Origin: Paenibacillus daejeonensis DSM 15491
GTDB taxonomy: Bacteria > Bacillota > Bacilli > Paenibacillales > Paenibacillaceae
Direction of reading: 5' to 3'
DNA: 64,000 nt
NCBI RefSeq assembly: GCF_000378385.1
Contig: NZ_KB899659.1
Location: 151,418 to 215,417, forward strand
Every line of letters begins with the position of its first letter. Within the stretch, counting starts at the first letter, position 1. Positions 33,564-41,731 of the stretch are shown in pieces. A program made the position numbers and the translations under genes. The notes under the pieces were generated by a model that saw only the letters and a program-made list of their open reading frames with translations, was not told the DNA's origin and did not search any database.

Positions 33564-34409
33564 TTACTTAATTGCTCCAGCAACAATGCCTTCATTGATC
33601 CTTCTTTGAAAAATAATATAAATCAATAGAATCGGAATCGTCGAAATCATTAAACCTGCAAACAGGGGGCCAAACTCAATGCGGTACTGCATCTCACCTT
33701 GCATGAAGGCCAGACCAATAGGAAGCGTATATTTATAGGCATCGCTTAGTAGTACCAAGGCGTATTGATACTCATTCCAGAAACTTAATACGTTGATGAT
33801 GCTTATCGTAATCAAGCCTGGCATGGCTAGTGGAAGCATGATTTTGAAGAAAACACCATACAACGAAGCACCGTCCATAATCGCAGCCTCCTCCAGCTCA
33901 CGTGGCAACGACTTGAAGAAGCCCAGGAGGATGAACATGCCGATTGGCATCGTCGTAATCGAGTAGAGCAGAATAATCCCGCCATAACTATTATTTACTC
34001 GCAGATCGCTAAACAGAAAAAACATCGGCACAATGAGCATTAGCGTGGGAATGGTTAAGGAGGCCAGATATAGATAATACAGCAACCCGCTCCCTCTGAA
34101 GGTGAACCTGGCCAGAACATAAGCTGTTGTAGCGGTCAGTAGCAGGGCCAGCAGCATGCTGCCGACTGTGACAATGATTGTATTCAAAAAATAATAACCA
34201 AAGTTGTAGTTCGTCCATGTATAAGAGAAGTTGGACCATAGCAATGGTAGCTTGGGCAGATCCCAAGCATTCCCGCTATAAAATTGCTGGTTATCCTTCA
34301 ACGAATCGAATAAGGAGAAGATTAGCGGATACACACAGCATACGGTCCAGATGAATAGAAGCAAGGTGGAGAACAAGCGGGCGGGCAAGTTGATCCTGTT
34401 TACCTTCAA
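33564..34409 (-). CDS. Carbohydrate ABC transporter permease (MalG-like, CUT1)
   Basis: 281 residues with six membrane segments. The cytoplasmic EAA loop reads EEAAIMDGASLYGVFFKIML, the ATPase-docking motif. TTG start after AAAGGAG. It is the partner of the permease 33 bases upstream; together with the solute-binding lipoprotein at 35430 they form a CUT1 importer for an oligosaccharide. No ATPase gene is present here; such importers usually borrow the shared MsmX-type ATPase encoded elsewhere (established for Bacillus). A terminator follows. Confidence 0.92.
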   Translation of the reverse strand: MKVNRINLPARLFSTLLLFIWTVCCVYPLIFSLFDSLKDNQQFYSGNAWDLPKLPLLWSNFSYTWTNYNFGYYFLNTIIVTVGSMLLALLLTATTAYVLARFTFRGSGLLYYLYLASLTIPTLMLIVPMFFLFSDLRVNNSYGGIILLYSITTMPIGMFILLGFFKSLPRELEEAAIMDGASLYGVFFKIMLPLAMPGLITISIINVLSFWNEYQYALVLLSDAYKYTLPIGLAFMQGEMQYRIEFGPLFAGLMISTIPILLIYIIFQRRINEGIVAGAIK

Positions 34410-34441
34410 GCCAATTCTCCTTTCTCATAAAATAACGTTAA

Positions 34442-35335
34442 CTAGGATATTTCAATGACTTCTTTTTTCATCAAACGCTGCAACACAAAGGTTGTTACTA
34501 ATGACAGCACGAGAATCAACACGCCAATGGCCGATGCATAACCCATATGGTACTGCTTGAAGCCCATCTGATACAGATAATAACCCAACACCTGTGTAGC
34601 ATTATCCGGGCCGCCCTCGGTCATTACACTGACAATCGCAAACGAGCCATTCAACGAGGTGATGACGATCAGGACAACCGATACTTTTACCTGCTCCCAG
34701 ATCAGCGGCAGCGTAATATGCGTGAACTGTTTCCATTGGCGGGCTCCGTCAATCTCTGCAGATTCGTAGAGCGATGCTGGAATACTCTTAATCGCTGCGA
34801 TGAGCAAAAGCATATAGAAGCCAATACCAGCCCATATCGCAGGTGGCAGCAGTGCCCAGATTGAATAAGTAGAGTCCCCGAGCCAAGGAATGTCCACCGG
34901 CCGGCCCAAAATAAAGGACAAAATCCCGTTCAAAAATCCATAGGATGGATTATAAATAAACCGCCATAAAACCGCGATCACAACGATCGAAAGAACATTG
35001 GGAAAAAAGAAAACAGCTCTGTAAAAGCCTGTCCCTCTCATCCCGAACCGTGTCAGTGCAACCGCAAAAAAGAGAGCAGCAATAAGGATACCAAATACCT
35101 TCCAGAAGATAAGAAAATAATCATTCACCATGGCCTTGTATATAATCGGATCCGCGAACATATCCCTGAAATTGTTGAACCCGATATAGTTCATATTGTC
35201 GGAAGCGCCTGACCACTCAAATAAGCTAATATACAATGCTCTAATGATTGGATATAACGTGAAAATACAATAAATAACGAAAGTAGGTAAAATAAATGAA
35301 GCAATAAATAATCCGCGTTTCCGTTGAGAAGTCAC
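34442..35335 (-). CDS. Carbohydrate ABC transporter permease (MalF-like, CUT1)
   Basis: 297 residues, six membrane segments; EAA loop ESAEIDGARQWKQFTHITLP. GTG start preceded by AAGGGG. It lies between the solute-binding protein and the second permease in the order binding protein-MalF-MalG, the usual CUT1 order. The hydrophobic N-terminus (RGLFIASFILPTFVIYCIFT) is the first membrane segment. The substrate is probably a product of the secreted enzyme encoded at 41732 (inference from locus). Confidence 0.92.
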   Translation of the reverse strand: MTSQRKRGLFIASFILPTFVIYCIFTLYPIIRALYISLFEWSGASDNMNYIGFNNFRDMFADPIIYKAMVNDYFLIFWKVFGILIAALFFAVALTRFGMRGTGFYRAVFFFPNVLSIVVIAVLWRFIYNPSYGFLNGILSFILGRPVDIPWLGDSTYSIWALLPPAIWAGIGFYMLLLIAAIKSIPASLYESAEIDGARQWKQFTHITLPLIWEQVKVSVVLIVITSLNGSFAIVSVMTEGGPDNATQVLGYYLYQMGFKQYHMGYASAIGVLILVLSLVTTFVLQRLMKKEVIEIS

Positions 35336-35429
35336 ATTTTACCCCTTCTTTGCGATAGCGTTGGTGAGCAGAGCGGAGAGAATAAGAGTGCTATCTTGCT
35401 CTCTTACTCTCCCCCTGTCAGCTTAGAAT

Positions 35430-36815
35430 TTAATTTTTGGCTCGTAATTTTTCGGCTGCTGCCTCTACACGTTCGACCCATTTCTCTGGCGTGATTTTGT
35501 TGTCCGTCAGAGCCAGTGTCGCATTCAGCATTTCTTTCTCCAGGTCTGCATTAAAGGCAATCGCAGGCAGAACAACCAGATCAGGGCTGCTGTAATACTT
35601 GCTCGCGCTGATGGAAAGCCCACTAGCGTTGGTGCCATTCAGATCCACCTTGACGTTCATCAGTGCTCCTGTCAGCTCTGCCCACTCAACAGCAGCTTGC
35701 TTGGTGAACATAAACTGGATGAATGCTTTAGCCGCTTCCGGGTTTTTCGCTTTTTGTGCGACAGCGACTGGGCTGGAATACGGATTGGCAATATACTTGC
35801 CCCCTGGCGCTTGCGTAATCGATGGAATCATGCCAAATTCGAAGCCATCTGGCGTATCATTCTTCATCTCGTTTTCAACCCATAGACCATTAGGGATGAA
35901 GGCTGCTTTTTGCTGCACGAACTGAATCTGCGAATCGGTGTGATTCAGTGCTACAGATGCTTTGTCGATAAAACCGCGGTCACGCATCGTCACGACCTGC
36001 TGCAATGCTTTCATAACCGGCTCGCTTTCGTACACGCCAGGCTTCATAGCAGCCATGTCTTCTAGAATCGTTGGATCATCACCGTTATTGGACACGATAG
36101 CTGGGAAGAGGAATCCACCTTGGAAATAGCCAATATGGACACCGGTGTGGACATACGGGGAAATGCCCGATGCTTGAATCTTCTCACTTACAGCCAGGAA
36201 GCTGTCAAAGTCGGTGGGCACTTCCCAGTTGTTCTCTTTGAACAGTGCTTGGTTGTAGAATGTGCCCCAGGAACCAAAAACGAAAGGTATAGCATACGTT
36301 TTCTCATCAATTGATTGCGGCTGAGCGATCAGAATATCGGAGATCAGTTCGCCATCGGTGTTCTCCGCCGTCTTGAACCACTCCGTCAAATCCATCAGCT
36401 GATTGTCTTTCACGGCTTGCAGCACGTCAATGCCTCCTGCACAGTCAATGAATACAAGGTCCGGCGGATCGCCTTGGATCCAGCGCGGCTTCATTTGATC
36501 ATTAATTTTGGGGCCAGCCGACTCTTTAATATTGACATCCGGATATTTGGCTTTGAACTGCTCCAGCAGTGATTTCTGCCAAGCATCGCCATAACCACCT
36601 ACACAATACTGGACTTCAAAATCACCAGCAACGACAGGCTCCGTATCGGCTCCTGTAGTGGAGCTGTTATCTGGCGTGCCGGTTGTCGGTGCAGTGTCAG
36701 ATTCCGTTGGCGGCGTCTCCACATTATTCACATTGTTGCCCCCGCAACCAGCCAATCCGACCATTAGTACAAGAAGTATGGCCATCCCTAACCATGTTAT
36801 TCTCTTTGCCTTCAT
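35430..36815 (-). CDS. Extracellular solute-binding lipoprotein (sugar, family 1)
   Basis: 461 residues. Signal peptide with lipobox LAGC (residues 21-24), a Thr/Ser-rich spacer, and the type I sugar-binding fold: FEVQYCVGGYGDAWQKSLLEQ, YAIPFVFGSWGTFYNQALF and AAKAFIQFMFTKQAAVEW are diagnostic. It captures the oligosaccharide outside the cell and delivers it to the two downstream permeases. The ATG follows AGGAGGGATC. Its promoter region (36816-36936) is separated from the upstream regulator gene by a terminator and contains a catabolite-repression-like site. Confidence 0.93.
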   Translation of the reverse strand: MKAKRITWLGMAILLVLMVGLAGCGGNNVNNVETPPTESDTAPTTGTPDNSSTTGADTEPVVAGDFEVQYCVGGYGDAWQKSLLEQFKAKYPDVNIKESAGPKINDQMKPRWIQGDPPDLVFIDCAGGIDVLQAVKDNQLMDLTEWFKTAENTDGELISDILIAQPQSIDEKTYAIPFVFGSWGTFYNQALFKENNWEVPTDFDSFLAVSEKIQASGISPYVHTGVHIGYFQGGFLFPAIVSNNGDDPTILEDMAAMKPGVYESEPVMKALQQVVTMRDRGFIDKASVALNHTDSQIQFVQQKAAFIPNGLWVENEMKNDTPDGFEFGMIPSITQAPGGKYIANPYSSPVAVAQKAKNPEAAKAFIQFMFTKQAAVEWAELTGALMNVKVDLNGTNASGLSISASKYYSSPDLVVLPAIAFNADLEKEMLNATLALTDNKITPEKWVERVEAAAEKLRAKN

Positions 36816-36863
36816 TTACGCTGATCCCTCCTGTTTTTGTATACACCCTAAATATAGAGGATC

Positions 36864-36877
36864 TGCAAATGCTTTCA
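36864..36877 (-). promoter_or_regulatory. Possible CcpA binding site (cre) upstream of the sugar-binding protein
   Basis: TGAAAGCATTTGCA on the minus strand matches the Gram-positive cre consensus TGWAARCGYTWNCW except for one central base. It lies about 50 bases before the gene start, near a possible -35/-10 pair (TTGCAG, 17 bases, TGTATA). Binding there would shut off import when glucose is present; unproven. Confidence 0.45.
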
Positions 36878-36936
36878 TATGACCCAAATCCCATTTTTGT
36901 CCTACATTCTCCAGACGATTATTCCTCTTGAATGAA

Positions 36937-36962
36937 CAAAAAAAGACGCCTGATGGCGTCTC
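36937..36962 (-). terminator. Terminator after the YesN-like regulator gene
   Basis: AGACGCC pairs with GGCGTCT (36956-36962 with 36945-36951), then a run of seven T on the minus strand, 12 bases after the regulator stop. It separates the regulatory unit from the importer unit. Confidence 0.9.
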
Positions 36963-36973
36963 GCAGTTCGTTC

Positions 36974-38518
36974 TTAATGCTCCGCGCGGTTACGATATTC
37001 GGAAGGTGTCATATCGAATAGCTGACGAAACAACTTACTGAAGTATTTTGCAGAAGAATAGCCCGTTCGATCTCCTATCTCATACGTTTTCAGATGGGTT
37101 TCTCGAAGCAGCTTCTTGGCATGATTCATTCGCACGGAAGTCAAATAGGCCAAGTAATTTTCCCCCGTCACTTCCTTGAACAGATCACTCAAGTAATTCG
37201 AGTTCATATGCACCACCTTGGACAGGGTTGTTAGATTGAGCGATTTATCGCCATGGTTTTTGTGGATGTAATCCTTGACGCTATCGATGACCTTGTTCTT
37301 CTCCAGACCGTGTGCTGGTTGGGAAGATTGCACTCGGATGCAGCTTTCCAACTCGGCCACAAGAGTCGGGAGGTGCATCGTCGATCCTGGCAGTGATAGC
37401 CTGGATAGCACCTCCGCCACGGACTCTCTTAAGTGTATACTTAGCTTGGATTCAGTCTGGTTCAACATAGGCAACAGCATGAGCAGTAAGAAATGGATCA
37501 GCCTTAATCGAGTGACGGGGTGATGCTCTCTACTCTGGAGCTTCAGCTCCCCGAGCAACCCTTCAAGATAGTGCCAAAAGGATGTTGAATCATTGGTCTC
37601 CAAGGCGATTCGAATCCTGTTCCGTTGTTCCTGCCAATCCTTATCCCGGTTCAAGGTTGCCTGCTTCAGCCAGCCATTCTCCGAACGATAAATGTCATGC
37701 ATGGCCTTCCCGTAAACCTCCGGCAGATGTGACAATGCTGTAAAGGAGTCTCCGCCTCCCACGGAGAGGGGATAATCATGACCGTCGTTTGTCCACGTCT
37801 CCAGCCACCACTGCCTTATCTGTTCTTCTGGAAGGTGGCTGCCTGCGCTGAGAATAAAACAATGCCTGGCATCCGGAGTTATCGTAAAGCTAGATTCAAT
37901 TTCCTGAAAGTGAGACAGAAAGGCCCCCATATATGAAGCTAGCTGGTCTTCATGCAGGGCAAGGCCACCTTCTGCTTGAATGAGCAACAGCAAGGAGTAT
38001 GACTCAACATCCGGCCGCCAGCCTGTCTCCTGCAACAGCTGTGTCAGTTGCCCCTGTGCATTCGGGTCACCGTATAGCGCATCTAGCAAACATTGCTTAA
38101 GCTTGCCTGCTTTGTTCAGCTCCGCCAGCTGCCGTGCCTGTGCCCTCTCCTCAATCAGGCGTTCTGCCTTCGCGAGGGCCTCCATCATTTCCTCACGGAT
38201 GATGGGCTTGAGCAGATAATCCACTACCTCGGCCCGCATTGCATTTTGAATATAGGAGAATTTGTCATGTCCGGTCAGTACGATCTTCAGAATGTCAGGG
38301 TGCTCCTCCTTTAGATAGTGGGCCAGGTCCAGCCCATTCATCCCAGGCATGGAGATATCTATCATCATCAGATCCGGTTGCAGCGCAGCGATGTCGGCTA
38401 TTGCACTATGCGCATCTTTACATTCGCTGACCTGCCAATGGGGAGCAAGGCGATTCATAATGGACACGATGCCGGCACGAATCATCTTCTCGTCGTCAAC
38501 GACTATCATATTCGGCAC
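36974..38518 (-). CDS. YesN-like response regulator with AraC DNA-binding domain
   Basis: 514 residues. Receiver domain at residues 1-120 with VVDDE and phospho-acceptor Asp54 in PDLMMIDISMPGMNG; a long middle region of unknown fold; C-terminal AraC/XylS double helix-turn-helix (about 410-514) with LTTLSKVVHMNSNYLSDLFK and GYSSAKYFSKLFRQLF. It would activate nearby carbohydrate genes when phosphorylated by the adjacent kinase. The GTG start overlaps the kinase gene by 23 bases and uses AAGG within it; an ATG three codons later is an alternative. A terminator follows its stop. Confidence 0.93.
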   Translation of the reverse strand: MPNMIVVDDEKMIRAGIVSIMNRLAPHWQVSECKDAHSAIADIAALQPDLMMIDISMPGMNGLDLAHYLKEEHPDILKIVLTGHDKFSYIQNAMRAEVVDYLLKPIIREEMMEALAKAERLIEERAQARQLAELNKAGKLKQCLLDALYGDPNAQGQLTQLLQETGWRPDVESYSLLLLIQAEGGLALHEDQLASYMGAFLSHFQEIESSFTITPDARHCFILSAGSHLPEEQIRQWWLETWTNDGHDYPLSVGGGDSFTALSHLPEVYGKAMHDIYRSENGWLKQATLNRDKDWQEQRNRIRIALETNDSTSFWHYLEGLLGELKLQSREHHPVTRLRLIHFLLLMLLPMLNQTESKLSIHLRESVAEVLSRLSLPGSTMHLPTLVAELESCIRVQSSQPAHGLEKNKVIDSVKDYIHKNHGDKSLNLTTLSKVVHMNSNYLSDLFKEVTGENYLAYLTSVRMNHAKKLLRETHLKTYEIGDRTGYSSAKYFSKLFRQLFDMTPSEYRNRAEH

Positions 38519-40262
38519 GAGGCTCGCCTTCTTCCTTCAGATATTTCATTCTGATCTCTACCGTGGTCCCCTTGCCTGGCTCTCCAGTCAAGGTCAACCC
38601 GTATCCCTCACCGAAATAGTAGCGAATCCGGTCGAAGATATTTTTTAGTCCAATGTGAATCTCGTCCTCGGCCTTGTCGGTATCCGTCAGCAATTGTGCT
38701 TGGATATCGCGTCGTTGCTCTTCATGCAAGCCAATGCCGTTATCCGTTATCCGAATGATGATATCGCCATTCAAGACGACAGTCCCAATGTGTATGCAGC
38801 CTTCATGATTCAGTGGTGCCAGGCCATGAATGATCGCGTTCTCCACCAGAGGCTGTATCGTCCAAGGCAGGATATACGCGGTCATCGCCTCTGGCGCAGG
38901 TTCGACAATGAAGCTTAGATCAGGAAACCTTATTTTTTGAAGCTTGACGTAGTGCTCCACATACTCCATTTCCTTGGCAAGGATAATCAGTTCCCTGTCA
39001 TGATTAATGGTCATGCGGAATAAACGGCCTAATCTCGCGATCATATCTGCGACCTCATAGTTGTTATCTACCTCTGCCTTCATACTGATAGATTCCAGTG
39101 TATTATAGAGGAAGTGAGGGTTGATCTTGCTCTGCAACAGCTTGAAATCCGCCTCTCGCTTCAAGATCCGAATGACGAAGATGTGGTGAACGAGCTCGTT
39201 AATTTGCTTGACCATGTGGTTGAAGCTGCCTGCCAGCTTGCCAATTTCGTCATTGGAATGAGCTTTGAATTGCACTGTATAATCCCCGCTCTCCACCTTG
39301 TGCATGAGCGTCTTCATCTTCTTGAGCGGCAGCAGCAGCCTGCGCGTCAGGAAGACGGAGAGGCCGATTGAGAGCAGCAGGGCAACACCCGTCAGTGTCC
39401 ACAGCAAATTACGAATGATGTCTACATTCCGGGTTAACTCACTAACCGCAATAACATTGGCAATCTTCCAGTTGGATTGTGCAGCCGTTACATAACTGAC
39501 CAAGACTTCTTCGCCGTCAATATGCTTAATCATGCTGCCTGAGTCCTCATGCATGGCAATGGGGAATTTCTCTGTAATCTTGCTGCGATCACGGTCATAG
39601 ATGATATAGCCTTGGGCATCGACAATCAGCAACTCCTGGTCCGTGCTCCCGCTCACGCTAGCGAAGATATCGCTTAATCCATTCAAGTTCATATCCATAC
39701 GAAAGATGCCCGCAGACTGGTTTTTATTCAAATCGATTAAACTGCGCAGATACGAGAAGCTGAGCTCCTCTCTCCCTTCAATACTCCTGACGCGATGGGT
39801 AGGCAGCAGAATGCCTCTTCCCTCCGCTTGCAATGTCTCATCATACCAGGATTCATTACGAAAATAGCTGTAATCTACCTGCTGGCCAGATCCATAACGG
39901 GAAAAAATGCTGCCATCGGGCTTGATTAAATAACTCCCCTGCACATCTCGGAAGGGAATGAGTACGATGTCCATCAATGCTTTGTCGATCATCATTTTAT
40001 CCTTGTATTGCTCGGAGGGCGATTTGGTATCCGTATGCAAGGCTTCCTCGACGCCTGAATCCATAGAAAACATTAATGAAATCCGGTCCAGTTCATGTAG
40101 GTAATGATCCACATTTTTTCCCAGCTGATTCAAGAGCTCCAGGCTGAAATCGCTCGCTTTTTCCTTCATATTCGTACTATAAGTCTGAAAACCGAAAAAG
40201 GTCACCACGATCATCGGCAATAGAATCATTAACGTATACATAAGGATAAGCTTCTTGTCCAA
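38496..40262 (-). CDS. YesM-like sensor histidine kinase (LytS/YehU ATPase type)
   Basis: 588 residues. TM1 at about 5-25, an extracellular dCache-like sensor, TM2 at 287-308, HAMP (about 305-360), then the His_kinase motif INPHFLYNTLESI with phospho-acceptor His383 and an ATPase domain with QPLVENAIIHGL, DNGIGL and GKGTTVEIRM. Kinases of this class sense extracellular sugars, often with a binding protein's help. The annotated first codon TTG has its nearest GGAG only two bases away. A better-placed GGAGGAG lies nine codons further up, beside an ATA codon, so the true start is uncertain. It overlaps the regulator and follows a sugar-binding lipoprotein gene, suggesting a three-gene sensing unit. 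Confidence 0.93.
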   Translation of the reverse strand: MDKKLILMYTLMILLPMIVVTFFGFQTYSTNMKEKASDFSLELLNQLGKNVDHYLHELDRISLMFSMDSGVEEALHTDTKSPSEQYKDKMMIDKALMDIVLIPFRDVQGSYLIKPDGSIFSRYGSGQQVDYSYFRNESWYDETLQAEGRGILLPTHRVRSIEGREELSFSYLRSLIDLNKNQSAGIFRMDMNLNGLSDIFASVSGSTDQELLIVDAQGYIIYDRDRSKITEKFPIAMHEDSGSMIKHIDGEEVLVSYVTAAQSNWKIANVIAVSELTRNVDIIRNLLWTLTGVALLLSIGLSVFLTRRLLLPLKKMKTLMHKVESGDYTVQFKAHSNDEIGKLAGSFNHMVKQINELVHHIFVIRILKREADFKLLQSKINPHFLYNTLESISMKAEVDNNYEVADMIARLGRLFRMTINHDRELIILAKEMEYVEHYVKLQKIRFPDLSFIVEPAPEAMTAYILPWTIQPLVENAIIHGLAPLNHEGCIHIGTVVLNGDIIIRITDNGIGLHEEQRRDIQAQLLTDTDKAEDEIHIGLKNIFDRIRYYFGEGYGLTLTGEPGKGTTVEIRMKYLKEEGEPRAEYDSR

Positions 40263-40288
40263 GCTCCACCCGCTGATAGGGGTACGTT

Positions 40289-41578
40289 CTATGGCGATCC
40301 TCCTCCCCGGCTGACCGACCTGTCCCAGGCCCGATCCATGTTCGTCAGCATGTCATCAATCGTTAAGGCTTGCAGATACACGCCCTGAGCGGAATCCATG
40401 ATTTCAATAACGATATCTCCGCTCTGCTCCCACCAGTTGGAGAGAAATTCATGCGTTTGGCCATTCGCTACCGCTCTAGCAATATCACTGAGTTCTTCCG
40501 GCGTATGGCTCCCCACTCCCTGTAGGGTCAGAAAAGAGGCCTGGCTCTCGGCCCATTGCCTCAGTGTTTCTTCCTTGGACCAGAATGCCAAATATTTGCG
40601 TGCTGCATCCAACTGCTTGGTTTTATTATTAATTGTCCAGGTTGTCCCCACATTAATGGATACGACGGTTTCCTCACCTGGCGGATTGGCTGGCATCGGG
40701 AACATGCCAAGCTCAAAATCCGGCTCTCCCTGAAGGATACCGGCCAATGCCCAGCTACCGTTAATGTACATCGCCGCGTTGCCCTCGACAAAATCCCGCT
40801 GCGCCTGATCCATACTCACGTTTGTGCTGCCGGGAGTCAAATATCCTTTCTCTTCCAGGCTGAACCATTGCTCCAGCATAGCATTCCAGGTTCCATTAAA
40901 CCTGATCTCGCGCGCATTCAATTTACGATCAAAATCCGGGTCTTTGATGAGCGAAGGACCCAACGTATAAATAGCGGCCAATGTCATCCAGCCATCGTTA
41001 TTGCCTATAGATATTGGAGTGATACCTTTAGATTTTATTAATGCGCTTACATGTAGAAATTCTTCCCAATTGGAAGGCGGCCGTAAGGAGAGTCGTTCAA
41101 ACAGATTTTTATTATAATAGACACCGAGTACGACCATTTCATTCGGTGTGCCATAGACTTTACCCTGAAAGGAGACGGATTCAATTGCGGATGGCGTGAA
41201 GGCGGTGGTCCAAGGCTCATCGCTGAGATCGCGGATGAAGCCTACTTTGGCATAGCTGCCCACTTCTTCCCCTCCGGGATGGAGCATAATGACATCGGGT
41301 GCGTCATTAATGGCGAACTTCCCCTTGATATACTTGGTGTATTGCGCACCTGGCATGCCTTCGTAAATCACCTTAATAGATGGGTTTTCCAGCATAAATT
41401 GTTCATTCAGCTCTGGAATCGCACCGATTTCGGATCCCGCCTTGAATCCCCCCACTCTTAATTTGATAATCTCCTGTGTCTCTGAATCTGCGGGTGGATG
41501 CAAGGAACTGCTGCATCCGGTGATCAATAGCATGAATCCCCCAATACTTGCCAATAAGACTATGAATGGTTTGATCAT
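40289..41578 (-). CDS. Extracellular sugar-binding lipoprotein associated with the YesM/YesN pair
   Basis: About 429 residues from ATG 41578 (MIKPFIVLLASIGG), with GGAGAG upstream. Lipobox LITGC follows the signal peptide. Family 1 solute-binding features: LRVGGFKAGSEIGAIPELNE, YGTPNEMVVLGVYYNKNLF, AAMYINGSWALAGI and AARKYLAFWSKEE. It has no permease genes of its own and is the first gene of the regulatory unit. It may therefore present sugar to the membrane kinase rather than serve import, as described for some Firmicute sugar-sensing systems (inference). The 3' end holds a strong ribosome site for the kinase gene. Confidence 0.88.
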   Translation of the reverse strand: MIKPFIVLLASIGGFMLLITGCSSSLHPPADSETQEIIKLRVGGFKAGSEIGAIPELNEQFMLENPSIKVIYEGMPGAQYTKYIKGKFAINDAPDVIMLHPGGEEVGSYAKVGFIRDLSDEPWTTAFTPSAIESVSFQGKVYGTPNEMVVLGVYYNKNLFERLSLRPPSNWEEFLHVSALIKSKGITPISIGNNDGWMTLAAIYTLGPSLIKDPDFDRKLNAREIRFNGTWNAMLEQWFSLEEKGYLTPGSTNVSMDQAQRDFVEGNAAMYINGSWALAGILQGEPDFELGMFPMPANPPGEETVVSINVGTTWTINNKTKQLDAARKYLAFWSKEETLRQWAESQASFLTLQGVGSHTPEELSDIARAVANGQTHEFLSNWWEQSGDIVIEIMDSAQGVYLQALTIDDMLTNMDRAWDRSVSRGGGSP

Positions 41579-41670
41579 CTCTCTCAACTCTCCTATTCCA
41601 TTCAATCCCTATAGCAAGTTTACATCATATCCCATCAACCGTATATGTTCATTGTGTCTAAATGATAGGC

Positions 41671-41714
41671 AAAAGAGAAGCTGGAATCCCCCGGTCTGCA
41701 AGGGATTCCTTCTC
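41671..41714 (-). terminator. Terminator after the large SLH enzyme gene
   Basis: GAGAAG-GAATCCC (41702-41714) pairs with GGGATTCC-AG-CTTCTC (41675-41690) with a small bulge, followed by TTTTGCC on the minus strand. Confidence 0.75.
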
Positions 41715-41731
41715 CTCTGTGGGCAAAACTG

